Shown here piece by piece: positions 35,037 to 43,960 of a DNA stretch of 64,000 nt. The translations under genes and the position numbers were made by a program. Numbering within the stretch: the first letter of the stretch is position 1; every line of letters starts with the position of its first letter. The notes beneath the pieces were generated by a model. That model was not told where the DNA came from. It did not search any database and saw nothing but the letters and a program-made list of their open reading frames with translations. The DNA comes from Chitinophagales bacterium (GTDB lineage: Bacteria > Bacteroidota > Bacteroidia > Chitinophagales > LD1): positions 62,001 through 126,000 of the forward strand of contig JAEUUZ010000025.1 of the NCBI GenBank assembly GCA_016786765.1. The letters run 5' to 3'.

Positions 35037-36217
35037 AAGCAGTGTATTGGGTTGAGGATTGCGCATTAACGCCTTTAGCATTTACATCCGAAGAAAACTA
35101 CCTGTTCGTTAAAGATGGGCAAACAGCAGTTGCCAACCAAGAACAATTTTCATTAAACGAAAAGCCCTTTTTTGCCTCACTGTTCTCTGAAGAGCAACGC
35201 ATTGGTTTAGAAGACGAATTACTGGAACTCAGGCACAGTGGTGCAGTGCGTGTTGAATATACCAACGATCTCACATGGTTTGAAACGCTTTGTGTGCTTT
35301 CCGTTCAAGAAGCCGTAGCCAATTCGAAAGTGGATTTCTCTGTTGCTAAAAATCTATTCATTCTTTCCACTACTAAAGGAAACATCGAATTGATTGATAC
35401 ACCTGACGATACTCGATTGCAATTGCAAATCACAGCAGAACGCATTTTAAAGGCTTGCGGACTAAATGCCTTTCCGCTTGTAGTATCAAACGCATGTATT
35501 TCTGGTGTTTCAGCCATCATCACCGCACAACGATTTTTGGCTGCCGGAGACTATGAAAACGCTATTATTTGTGGAGCCGATATCATTACAGCTTTTGTAG
35601 CGAAAGGTTTCCAGGCCTTGAATGCTACGGCAGACGGTCATTCTAGGCCCTATGATGCTGCACGAAACGGAATTAATTTAGGTGAAGCGGCTGCTACAGT
35701 GGTATTATCGACTTCCCATTTCACTTCTATTCAAGTGAAAGGCGGAAGTGTTTCCAACGATGCAAATCATATTTCCGGCCCATCGCGAACGGGCGCTGAA
35801 TTAGCCAAAACAGCGGAATTGGCGCTTGCCGAAAGTGGAATTAATGCTGCTGATTTAGCCTTTATTTCAGCCCACGGCACAGCCACTGTTTTTAACGATG
35901 AAATGGAATCCAAAGCCTTTGAATTAGCCGGTCTTTCCGCTATTCCGCTGCAGAGTTTAAAGCCGCATTTTGGACATACACTAGGTGCAGCAGGAGTTCT
36001 AGAATCTATTATTTCAATCCACGCTTTGAACGAAGGAATTGTATTGCCATCCTTGAATTACAATACCTATGGGGTGTCGGGGAAAATCACAGTTAATCAA
36101 AAAAAACAAGCTGTTTATCAAACAAGTATATTGAAAACGGCCTCCGGATTTGGAGGTTGTAATGCTTCTGTTGTATATTTGAAAATAACTCCTGAAAAAA
36201 AATTGTATGAAAACTGA
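35033..36217 (+). CDS. Beta-ketoacyl synthase (intact)
   Basis: 394 residues from the ATG at 35033 (ATGA overlap with the thioesterase; a longer open frame from 35009 is less likely). Complete catalytic triad: Cys155 in VSNACISGVSA, His281 in SAHGTATVFND, His315 in KPHFGHTLGAAG with Lys310. So it condenses malonyl-ACP-type extender units with an acyl starter. N-terminal 90 residues are divergent from FabF. In this cluster it is separated from its likely partner subunit by the flavoenzyme gene. Confidence 0.9.
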   Translation: MKAVYWVEDCALTPLAFTSEENYLFVKDGQTAVANQEQFSLNEKPFFASLFSEEQRIGLEDELLELRHSGAVRVEYTNDLTWFETLCVLSVQEAVANSKVDFSVAKNLFILSTTKGNIELIDTPDDTRLQLQITAERILKACGLNAFPLVVSNACISGVSAIITAQRFLAAGDYENAIICGADIITAFVAKGFQALNATADGHSRPYDAARNGINLGEAAATVVLSTSHFTSIQVKGGSVSNDANHISGPSRTGAELAKTAELALAESGINAADLAFISAHGTATVFNDEMESKAFELAGLSAIPLQSLKPHFGHTLGAAGVLESIISIHALNEGIVLPSLNYNTYGVSGKITVNQKKQAVYQTSILKTASGFGGCNASVVYLKITPEKKLYEN

Positions 36218-37451
36218 AAATGTTGATGTATTAGTCATCGGTGCAGGTCCTGCCGGAACTGTTGCCGCTTCCATGATTCATAAAGCCGGATTTAAGGTGA
36301 AGATTGTGGAAAAAGAAAAATTCCCTCGTTTTGTTATTGGTGAAAGTTTGTTGCCGCGTGTAATGGATCATTTGGACGAAGCAGGCCTGTTGGAGGGTGT
36401 AAAAGCTGCTGGATTCCAAGAAAAGTTTGGTGCGAAATTCGTTCGCGGTCATGAGGTTTGTGATTTCAACTTTTCGCAACAATTCAGTAAAGGGTGGACA
36501 TGGACGTGGCAAGTACCGCGCGGGCAGTTCGACCAAATTCTGGCTGCTGAAGTACAAAAGAAAGGCATCGAAGTCAACTTCCAAACAGCAGTCACTGATA
36601 TTAAATTTTCCGGTACAGATTCTACTACTACAGTGGTTGATAACAATGGCGAAACATCTACTATTCAAGCTAAGTTTATTGTGGATGCCAGTGGCTATGG
36701 TCGTGTAATTCCGCGTATGTTCGGCTTAGACGAACCTTCAAATTTGGGCGTACGTAAAACACATTTCACACATTTTCGCGATTTGAAACGTCCGGAAGGC
36801 ATTGATGGTAATCGTATTACTGTTGTGGTACATCAGCAACGTACATGGATTTGGATTATTCCTTTTTCAAATGGCATAACATCCGTTGGCTTTGTAGGGG
36901 ATCCTGAATTTTTCTTAGATCATTCCGAAAATCCTGTTGAACGTATGCAATCGATTATTGCAACCAATATCCATACTGCAGAGCGTTTCAAAGATGCCGA
37001 GATGATGTTCGAGCCCAAAACGATAGAAGGGTATTCTATCTCTACTAAGCAATTATATGGCGAGGGATTTGTGTTGTGCGGCAATGCCACAGAATTCTTG
37101 GATCCTGTGTTTTCGTCTGGTGTTACGTTTGCTATGGAATCGGGCAATAAGGCCGGTAAATTAGTAGGAGAGATGTTGGGCGGAAGAACAATTGATTGGG
37201 AAAAGGAGTACACAGCGCACATGATGCAAGGTATTAATGCGTTCAGAACATATGTAAATGGTTGGTATGACGGTAAGTTGCATTCTATTTTCTTTGCCGA
37301 TAACCCGATGGAAGATGTAAAAGAAAAGATTTGTTCTGTTTTGGCCGGCTACGTTTGGGACTTAGAGAATCCTTTTGTGAAAAATCATGAAGAGGCCGTT
37401 CGCAAGTTGTCACGTGTACTTGAAATTGATAAGATTTTAGCAGAAGGATAG
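36207..37451 (+). CDS. FAD-dependent halogenase-like oxidoreductase
   Basis: 414 residues, starting inside the ketosynthase's end (11-base overlap). FAD-binding GAGPAG at residues 12-17 and GESLLPR at 45-51. Two marks of flavin-dependent halogenases are present: WIWIIP (214-219, WxWxIP) and FLDPVFSSG (297-305, FxxPxxSxG). A Lys at about 73 (QEKFGAKF) sits where the catalytic Lys of phenol/pyrrole-type halogenases lies. Could chlorinate or hydroxylate an ACP-bound aromatic or polyene. Geranylgeranyl reductase-like reduction is the main alternative. Confidence 0.85.
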   Translation: MKTENVDVLVIGAGPAGTVAASMIHKAGFKVKIVEKEKFPRFVIGESLLPRVMDHLDEAGLLEGVKAAGFQEKFGAKFVRGHEVCDFNFSQQFSKGWTWTWQVPRGQFDQILAAEVQKKGIEVNFQTAVTDIKFSGTDSTTTVVDNNGETSTIQAKFIVDASGYGRVIPRMFGLDEPSNLGVRKTHFTHFRDLKRPEGIDGNRITVVVHQQRTWIWIIPFSNGITSVGFVGDPEFFLDHSENPVERMQSIIATNIHTAERFKDAEMMFEPKTIEGYSISTKQLYGEGFVLCGNATEFLDPVFSSGVTFAMESGNKAGKLVGEMLGGRTIDWEKEYTAHMMQGINAFRTYVNGWYDGKLHSIFFADNPMEDVKEKICSVLAGYVWDLENPFVKNHEEAVRKLSRVLEIDKILAEG

Positions 37452-38089
37452 TGACTAGAAGTTCTGTAACATCCTTACCTACTTTAGCAGCATCATGTTT
37501 TATTCATCAAGGGAAATTGGTGGTGAACGGTAATACTGTGTTTTCTTCTCATGCTCCTGTTTTAGATTTTTTTACCGAATTATATACTTTTTCAGGAGTC
37601 AATTACCCGAAATTTTATAAGATGGACGCGCAGTCGCAGTTAGCGTTTTTATGTGCTGAATTTTTACTGAAAAACAATACTATAAATGGGGTTGCGCCTT
37701 TTGATTGGTCTGTTGTTTTGTCGTGCGCCAATTCCAGTAACGATACCGATATTAAATATTGGGAAAATGCCAGGCTAGCTCCAAGTCCGGCTACGTTTGT
37801 ATATACGCTTCCCAATGTAATGCTCGGTGAAATCTGTATTCGCCATGGGTTTAAAGGAGAAAATTCATGTTTTATTTTTAATACATTTGATGCTGCTTTT
37901 CAGGTAAGTTATGTAAATCGTTTATTAGAGAAGCGGGCAAAAGTATGCGTACACGGTTGGGTGAATTTTTTCAAAGAAGAATACGCAGCTTTTTTATTTT
38001 TAACGGTGAATATTGGCGAAACTGAAGGTGAACTTCATTCACCGGAATTGATTAATAAAATAATATCGAATTATGCAGGAATTGATTAG
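37451..38089 (+). CDS. Truncated ketosynthase-like protein (chain-length-factor type)
   Basis: 212 residues, GTG start that overlaps the halogenase stop codon by one base. It resembles only the N-terminal half of a ketosynthase: the block SPATFVYTLPNVMLGEICIRHGF and ENSCFIF, without a nucleophilic Cys in the right place (NTFDAAF replaces it). Similar short 'ketoacyl-synt_2' proteins act as chain length factors in aryl polyene synthases. Likely partner of the intact ketosynthase downstream. Ends inside the ACP gene (17-base overlap). Confidence 0.75.
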   Translation: MTRSSVTSLPTLAASCFIHQGKLVVNGNTVFSSHAPVLDFFTELYTFSGVNYPKFYKMDAQSQLAFLCAEFLLKNNTINGVAPFDWSVVLSCANSSNDTDIKYWENARLAPSPATFVYTLPNVMLGEICIRHGFKGENSCFIFNTFDAAFQVSYVNRLLEKRAKVCVHGWVNFFKEEYAAFLFLTVNIGETEGELHSPELINKIISNYAGID

Positions 38090-38330
38090 CACATTGAAAC
38101 AACAGATTGTAGAGCAATTGAACTTAAAACATATTAAGCCGGAAGAAATTGGTGACGATCAGCCTTTATTTGTGGATGGCTTGGGTTTAGATTCTATTGA
38201 TGCACTCGAATTGATTGTTTTGTTGCAGCAGAAGTATGGCATTAAATTGGCAAATCCGGAAGAAGGACCGAAAGTGTTTCATACGGTTCGTGCTTTAGCT
38301 GAATTCATTACTGCTAATCAGAAAAAATAA
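38073..38330 (+). CDS. Acyl carrier protein
   Basis: 85 residues. Ser41 in LGLDSIDALEL is the 4'-phosphopantetheine attachment site. The acidic four-helix pattern is typical. It overlaps the preceding gene by 17 bases and ends 1 base before the next start codon. As a dedicated ACP between ketosynthases, it carries the growing chain in this cluster. No phosphopantetheinyl transferase gene is in the window. Confidence 0.92.
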   Translation: MQELISTLKQQIVEQLNLKHIKPEEIGDDQPLFVDGLGLDSIDALELIVLLQQKYGIKLANPEEGPKVFHTVRALAEFITANQKK

Positions 38331-38331
38331 G

Positions 38332-39537
38332 ATGCCCTCGGCAGTGTATATTGTTGGCCGTGGTGTTATTTCTGCATTAGGCGATGATCTAAGCGGAAAC
38401 AGGCAATCGTTGCTGCAATCGCAAGCCGGCATAAAAGCGATAACACGCTTAAACACACGCTACTCCGAAATGCTACCTGCAGCTGAAGTGCCGCATACAA
38501 ATGAAGCCTTAGCTGCAATGGCCGATATGCCGGTGACTACAACGCGCACAGCTTTGCTAAGTATGATAGCCGCTAAAGAAGCTTTTGATAGTTTTCAACT
38601 TCCCGATAAACTCAATTATAGAGCCGGTTTTATTTCTGCCAATACGGTTGGCGGAATGGATAAAACAGAAGACTTCATGAAGGAATTTGCGGTTGATACT
38701 ACTAAAGGAAAATTGCACGATGTGATTCATCACGATTGTGGTGCAGCTACAGAATTGGTGGCTGAAAAACTAGGTATTACAGAAGTGGTAACTACTATCA
38801 GCACCGCTTGTTCATCGGCCGCAAATGCTATGATTTATGCGGCACGGTTGATTCGAAACGGATACCTCGATTGGGCTATAGCCGGAGGTACAGATGCATT
38901 GTCTCGCTTTACAATTAATGGATTTAATTCGTTGATGATTTTAGATAATGAATTATGTCGGCCTTTTGATGATACACGAAAAGGCTTGAATTTGGGCGAA
39001 GGCGCAGGTTATGTGGTGTTAGCCTCCGAAAAAATAGTAGCGCAATTAGCACAACAACCAACAGTTAAACTCAGTGGTTTTGCCAATGCGAACGATGCCT
39101 TTCATCAAACTGCTTCCTCACCCGAAGGAAGAGGAAATTTTGACGCAATGTCGGGAGCCCTTGCTGAGGCTGGTCTTCAGCCGGCCGATATCGATTATAT
39201 TAATTTGCATGGCACCGGAACTGCGAATAACGATTCTTCGGAAGGCATCGCCATTTCACGATTGTTTGGGAAAGATTTACCGTATTTAAGTTCAACAAAA
39301 ACATACACCGGTCACACGCTTGCAGCTTGTGGCGGTATTGAAGCAATATACTCAACATTAGCCATTGAAGAAGGCGTAGTGTTTCCTAATCTTCGATTCC
39401 AACACCAAATGAAGGAATTGGAATTTGAACCGCAAATCTGTTTATTGGAAGGAAAGGAGATTCGTCATGTGTTGTCGAATTCTTTTGGCTTTGGTGGAAA
39501 TTGTACATCACTCATCTTTTCGAAAGTAAATGAATAA
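38332..39537 (+). CDS. Beta-ketoacyl synthase (intact, KS-alpha type)
   Basis: 401 residues. Full triad: Cys160 (ISTACSSAANAMI), His292 (NLHGTGTANND) and His327 (KTYTGHTLAACG). Close to FabF/type II KS. Being next to a degenerate ketosynthase, translationally coupled, it fits the KS-alpha/KS-beta pair of type II polyketide and aryl polyene synthases. Overlaps the next gene by 8 bases. Confidence 0.92.
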   Translation: MPSAVYIVGRGVISALGDDLSGNRQSLLQSQAGIKAITRLNTRYSEMLPAAEVPHTNEALAAMADMPVTTTRTALLSMIAAKEAFDSFQLPDKLNYRAGFISANTVGGMDKTEDFMKEFAVDTTKGKLHDVIHHDCGAATELVAEKLGITEVVTTISTACSSAANAMIYAARLIRNGYLDWAIAGGTDALSRFTINGFNSLMILDNELCRPFDDTRKGLNLGEGAGYVVLASEKIVAQLAQQPTVKLSGFANANDAFHQTASSPEGRGNFDAMSGALAEAGLQPADIDYINLHGTGTANNDSSEGIAISRLFGKDLPYLSSTKTYTGHTLAACGGIEAIYSTLAIEEGVVFPNLRFQHQMKELEFEPQICLLEGKEIRHVLSNSFGFGGNCTSLIFSKVNE

Positions 39538-40594
39538 GGAACTCTATATCAACGGAATTGGTGCCATCTCTCCACAAAAAACATTCGATAATAGTGTTTT
39601 CTTAGAAGAGGTGTTGAGCTATTCTACGAACAAAATGATGTGTGTAGATCCGGACTATAGCTTGTTTTTTGATGGAAGAGCGATACGGAGAATGAGTCGA
39701 ATTTTGAAGTTTGGAATCGCTGCGGCTATGATTGCTATTGAAGATGCAGGAAAGCCCGAATTAGATGCTATCAGCACAGGAACAGGCTTTGGTTGTTTGG
39801 AAGATTCTGAAATTTTTCTTCGCAATATTGTTGCGGAAAATGAAGGAGTGGTAAGTCCAACGCCTTTTATACAATCTACGCATAATACAGTAAGCGGACA
39901 AATAGCCTTATTGTTGAAATGCCAGAAATCGAATAATACGTTTTCGCATAAAGGGTTTTCGTTCGAAAGTGCTTTGTTGGATGCGCGTTTGAATGCATTA
40001 GATTATAATGTGCAACAAAATTTCTTGGTGGGTTCTTCTGATGAAGTCAGCACAGCAAGTTATGCGATTATGTCGCGCATGAATATTTTTAGAAAAGAAC
40101 CTTGTGATAATCTAGCACAGTTAGCATCGTCCGGAAAAGGAGTGATAGCGGGCGAAGGAGCGGCTTATGTGGTGTTAGGGAAAGCTGCAACTGAAAACAC
40201 GTACGGCCGATTTGTAGATGTGAAAATGATTTCCAATCCGAAAGACGAAGCTACTATTGAAAAAGCTATTCATGCTTTTTTAGCACTACATGAATTGTCG
40301 TTGAAAGATGTAGATATTGTCATCAGTGGTTTGTGTGGCGATGAAAGCAGAGATACTTTATTGAAACACTGCAATGAAAAAGTTTATACTGAACAAACTA
40401 TTGTCGGCTTTAAACATTTGTGTGGCGAGTATATGACGGCATCTTCATTTGCTGTTTGGTTGGGAGCGAAGATGTTGAAAACGCAACAAGTTCCTGAATC
40501 GGTTGTGTTGCGCAATACAGCTCGTACGCCTAAAACTATACTCATTCACAACGCTTATAAAACAAGCCATTCACTCATTTTGCTGAAGCAATGA
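39530..40594 (+). CDS. Degenerate ketosynthase, KS-beta/chain-length-factor-like
   Basis: 354 residues. Thiolase fold is recognisable (FGIAAAMIAIEDAG, STGTGFGCLEDSE, QSTHNTVSGQIALLL), but the nucleophile region reads FSHKGFSFESALLDA (no Cys at the elbow), the HGT block is GLCGDES and the GHxxxA block is LCGEYMTASS. So it cannot condense chains itself; it fits a non-catalytic KS-beta partner controlling chain length. Overlaps the neighbours by 8 bases upstream and 4 bases (ATGA) downstream. Confidence 0.8.
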   Translation: MNKELYINGIGAISPQKTFDNSVFLEEVLSYSTNKMMCVDPDYSLFFDGRAIRRMSRILKFGIAAAMIAIEDAGKPELDAISTGTGFGCLEDSEIFLRNIVAENEGVVSPTPFIQSTHNTVSGQIALLLKCQKSNNTFSHKGFSFESALLDARLNALDYNVQQNFLVGSSDEVSTASYAIMSRMNIFRKEPCDNLAQLASSGKGVIAGEGAAYVVLGKAATENTYGRFVDVKMISNPKDEATIEKAIHAFLALHELSLKDVDIVISGLCGDESRDTLLKHCNEKVYTEQTIVGFKHLCGEYMTASSFAVWLGAKMLKTQQVPESVVLRNTARTPKTILIHNAYKTSHSLILLKQ

Positions 40595-41319
40595 ACAAGC
40601 ATCGAATAACGCTTTTTGTTTTTGTTGTAGCCGCGATGGCTTGTGTGTTTTTTCGACATTATTGGTGGTTAGTATTCGTTGTTTTCTTGTATTTTTTTCT
40701 TTTGTTTTTTGCCGTGCTCATTCCGCAATTCAATTTTTTTGTGGATTCATTACATCGTATCCCTGCCTCCGGAAACTCCGTTGTGCTTACTTTTGACGAT
40801 GGTCCTATGTTCGGGCACACCGAAAAAGTTTTAGCTGTTTTAGCCGAGAAGAAGGCAAAAGCATGTTTCTTCTTAATTGGGAAAAACATGGAACAGCATC
40901 CCGAGTTGGTGAAGCAAATAATTGCGGAAGGCCATCAGGTGGGGCATCACAGCTATTCGCATGTGAATACTTTTCCCATGTGGAGTACACAGAAAGTGAA
41001 AGAGGATATTGCCAAAGCTGCATCAATATTGGAGAATATAACAGGGCAGCAAAATTTGCGTTTTCGAATTCCATTCGGTTTGTCGAATCCGAATATTGCT
41101 AAAGCTATTCTGCAGTGTAACTTTCAGTCTATAGGTTGGTCGTTGCGCACTTATGATACGATGTCGAAATCGAAAGAGCAATTAGTCCATACAATCCTTT
41201 CAAGAGTAAAAGCAGGCGATATTATTTTATTGCATGATTGGGGAACCTATACTGTTGACGCCTTGCCTGAAATTATTGATGGTGTGAGAAGGAAGGGGTT
41301 GGAGATATCCGGACTCTAG
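40591..41319 (+). CDS. Polysaccharide deacetylase (NodB homology)
   Basis: 242 residues. Two hydrophobic segments at the N-terminus (residues 8-22 and 26-46) anchor it; the NodB domain starts at VVLTFDDGPMFGHT (Asp69/Asp70), with metal ligands HHSYSH (about 117-122), RIPFGL and LLHDWG blocks. Deacetylases of this family are regular members of aryl polyene/dialkylresorcinol clusters, where they may act on a sugar attached to the polyene or lipid. Start overlaps the previous stop (ATGA). Last gene of the cluster. Confidence 0.88.
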   Translation: MNKHRITLFVFVVAAMACVFFRHYWWLVFVVFLYFFLLFFAVLIPQFNFFVDSLHRIPASGNSVVLTFDDGPMFGHTEKVLAVLAEKKAKACFFLIGKNMEQHPELVKQIIAEGHQVGHHSYSHVNTFPMWSTQKVKEDIAKAASILENITGQQNLRFRIPFGLSNPNIAKAILQCNFQSIGWSLRTYDTMSKSKEQLVHTILSRVKAGDIILLHDWGTYTVDALPEIIDGVRRKGLEISGL

Positions 41320-41391
41320 ATTTAGTTGTTAAGATTTGTTTCCTGATTAATTCTGAGATACTAAATGGATGACGGATTTCGTTAGCATAAA

Positions 41392-41964
41392 ATGCTGCGA
41401 ATATTTTTGTTATTACTCGTTTCAAATGTTGCTTTTAGTCAGACTAGTTTTCAAAATAAACTATCCTCTGCTGCAATTGCACTAACAAAGCAAAAGGTGG
41501 AGTACGATCCTGCCTATTTTACAATCGACTATCCAAATGGGGATGTGCCCATAGGGAAAGGTGTTTGCACCGATGTGGTGATTAGAGCCTACCGGAAATT
41601 AGGGATTGATTTACAAAAGAAGGTGCATGAAGATATGATAGCGCATTTCGATAAATACCCAAAACTATGGAAACTAAAGCAACCCGATAAAAACATTGAT
41701 CATCGTAGAGTACAGAATTTAATGATGTTCTTTTCGCGATTTGGTGTTGTTAAACCAAGTTCCATTCAAGCAAAAGATTATGTGCCCGGAGATATTGTTT
41801 GCTGGGATTTAGGGAAAGGAATTGTGCATATTGGATTGGTGGTGGATAGAAAATCGGAAGATAGACAACGCTATTTAATTGTGCATAATATTGGCAGAGG
41901 TCAGGTATTGGCCGATTGTCTTTTTCAATTCAAAATTATAGGTCATTATACGTATGGAGGATGA
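41392..41964 (+). CDS. DUF1287 secreted protein (NlpC/P60-like)
   Basis: 190 residues with a signal peptide (MLRIFLLLLVSNVAFSQ). The segment YDPAYFTIDYPNGDVPIGKGVCTDVVIRAYRKLG contains the Cys of the DUF1287 fold, related to NlpC/P60 amidase-like enzymes; His residues near residues 142 (KGIVHIGLVVD) and 160 (IVHNIGRG) would complete a Cys-His type active site. Likely acts on cell-wall peptides, but no substrate is known. A 72-base gap separates it from the polyketide cluster. Confidence 0.85.
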   Translation: MLRIFLLLLVSNVAFSQTSFQNKLSSAAIALTKQKVEYDPAYFTIDYPNGDVPIGKGVCTDVVIRAYRKLGIDLQKKVHEDMIAHFDKYPKLWKLKQPDKNIDHRRVQNLMMFFSRFGVVKPSSIQAKDYVPGDIVCWDLGKGIVHIGLVVDRKSEDRQRYLIVHNIGRGQVLADCLFQFKIIGHYTYGG

Positions 41965-41991
41965 TAGTATTGTCAGGATTTAAAGCATTTA

Positions 41992-43839
41992 TTAGTTTGG
42001 ATAAACCTTAGCTTTTTCTGTAAAGTTTTTGTAGCGTTCATCAAATATTGCCAATAATTTATTGATTTCTTCAGGAGTATTGTCTAACGGTTCGTATGTT
42101 GATTTTAATTCTTGTAATATATAAAGTGACATGTTAATCATTAAGCTCCATTCAGATTTACCCATGGTCTGATTATCTATGTTATTTGTATAAAGAGAGT
42201 CTGCATAGCACAATAATTTTTTAGCTACAATATCTGCCTTTTCTCTCCTGCCTATTTGAATGTAAAATGAAGGATATGATGCGCAATATACATCTAATGG
42301 AAACGTATTTTCAGGGAACCATCTTTTACAACTATCTAAAATCGTTTCTGCATTCTTTGTTTGCTTTTCTGCAATTAATGTTTCACAAAGTCGATTTAGC
42401 AAGAGTCTATGATTGGCTACAAACGCTTTAATATTTATATCTATAAAGGGCTGTTGTTTAATACAAGCTGGTTTGAAATCATGTTGATAGTACTTTAAGG
42501 AATATTTGCTGTTTACAGGAGCGTCATCATAGTTTTTTGCACTACTTCTTTTAGTGGTAAGTTTATATGCAGAACCCTGTATTTGGAGGTTTGCGTCAAA
42601 CCCCATAAAGCACTCACTACTCACAGTGTTGCAGAAATAAACAGCTCTTTCCCATTTGTTGGTTGAAAGCATATTTAAAAATAGAATCTCGTTCTTATAG
42701 ATTGTTGCTGGCTCTCTTTTTGTAATTAATCCTGTGTGTTTAAATAGTTTCACATAAAGCGGATTATCTATAAGTAAATAATCTAGACTACCATTGTCGC
42801 GATACTCTTCTGATTTAAAGGTTGAAGGAAACGGTTGTGCATCAAGAAATTTTCTTCGAATGGCATCAATGTATCTGTCTTTGCCTAACAAACTCCAATT
42901 CACAACCAAAACATCTGTTCTGAAGTGATATTTTAGCTGCAAATAGTATAACGGGTAGGTATCGTTATCTCCATTTGTAAAAAGTATCGCGTTTTTCTCA
43001 CAACTCGACAATGCATTTTGAGAAGTAGTTATAAAAAATGGGTCATACAGACTATCGGGCAGAGTGTTTGTTGCGACATCTAAACCATGATGCATCCAAA
43101 GGGCAATAAAAACATGAACGATTTCATTGCAATATTTGGTGTAGATATTCCCTACAAAGGTTTCGTATTGAGGATTCTGTTCCCATAATCTTTTGTATGT
43201 TCGAATACTATTTTCCGAACATTCCTTGTATCTTTCAATTTGCTTTGCAGTCATGCTAGAGGACTGATAGGGTAGGCGGTAACTAAGCTCTGCATTGCTG
43301 TTTACACTGAAATAGCTTGGATCATTTATTAGGTCAGCAGCATAAGCAGAATAGGCTTTACCTAATGCATATAATTTCTCATCACTCAAATCTGCCGAAT
43401 CTTTGTAAATGGCTATGATATCAGATTGCCATCTTGGGTAGCCATAGCATGGGAACTTGTCAAAACAATGTCTATCATTACGAATAATTTCAAAGTCCTT
43501 GGCTACGCTATTGGCTTCATCTTCGGATCGTTGTTGTCCGATTGCAACAAAATTATTGGTTGATTTATCCCAACATTTTACAACGGTCTTTATTGGATTG
43601 GTGTTGTTTTCATAGGCAATGGTAAGCAGAAACCACCCTTCCGTTGTTTTAGCCAATTTAAAGGATTCGTGCTCTTCATGCTGAAATGGGCTTACTCTTG
43701 TCTTTACATAGTTTACCACATCATCGTAGAAAGGGAATCCATAATTATCGAGCTTAGGTAAATTGGCATAAGTACAATTCAAAACAAACAGCAGTGCTGT
43801 TGTTTGTAGGGTTTTAAAAAAGGATATATTGTTCTTCAT
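41992..43839 (-). CDS. Secreted protein with isolated DUF2723-like C-terminal domain
   Basis: 615 residues. Signal peptide residues 1-25 (ending TYA). The segment ILFTNGDNDTYPLYYLQ ... TDVLVVNWSLLGKDRYI (about 285-325) is the pattern seen after the membrane part of DUF2723 glycosyltransferase-like proteins (NGDNDTYPLxYLQ), but no transmembrane block precedes it here. The C-terminal 170 residues are helical with TPR-like character. So the soluble domain has been detached from the usual membrane enzyme. Function unknown; not part of an operon. Confidence 0.65.
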   Translation of the reverse strand: MKNNISFFKTLQTTALLFVLNCTYANLPKLDNYGFPFYDDVVNYVKTRVSPFQHEEHESFKLAKTTEGWFLLTIAYENNTNPIKTVVKCWDKSTNNFVAIGQQRSEDEANSVAKDFEIIRNDRHCFDKFPCYGYPRWQSDIIAIYKDSADLSDEKLYALGKAYSAYAADLINDPSYFSVNSNAELSYRLPYQSSSMTAKQIERYKECSENSIRTYKRLWEQNPQYETFVGNIYTKYCNEIVHVFIALWMHHGLDVATNTLPDSLYDPFFITTSQNALSSCEKNAILFTNGDNDTYPLYYLQLKYHFRTDVLVVNWSLLGKDRYIDAIRRKFLDAQPFPSTFKSEEYRDNGSLDYLLIDNPLYVKLFKHTGLITKREPATIYKNEILFLNMLSTNKWERAVYFCNTVSSECFMGFDANLQIQGSAYKLTTKRSSAKNYDDAPVNSKYSLKYYQHDFKPACIKQQPFIDINIKAFVANHRLLLNRLCETLIAEKQTKNAETILDSCKRWFPENTFPLDVYCASYPSFYIQIGRREKADIVAKKLLCYADSLYTNNIDNQTMGKSEWSLMINMSLYILQELKSTYEPLDNTPEEINKLLAIFDERYKNFTEKAKVYPN

Positions 43840-43960
43840 AGTGTTATGCTAAAGTAAGAAAAGTTTGAAAATCTTCTTTTTCCCAAGGTTAATGTCTTGA
43901 GGCATCGACATCTGGAAGTGCCAAATACAAAGCAATGTTTGTTCGAAGCACAATTTGCGT

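Noticed and set aside
37451-38089. Pseudogene interpretation of the 212-residue ketosynthase-like gene
   Set aside because: Although it lacks the C-terminal half, its frame is intact, it overlaps both neighbours in a coupled way, and short chain-length-factor proteins of this type exist as functional subunits.
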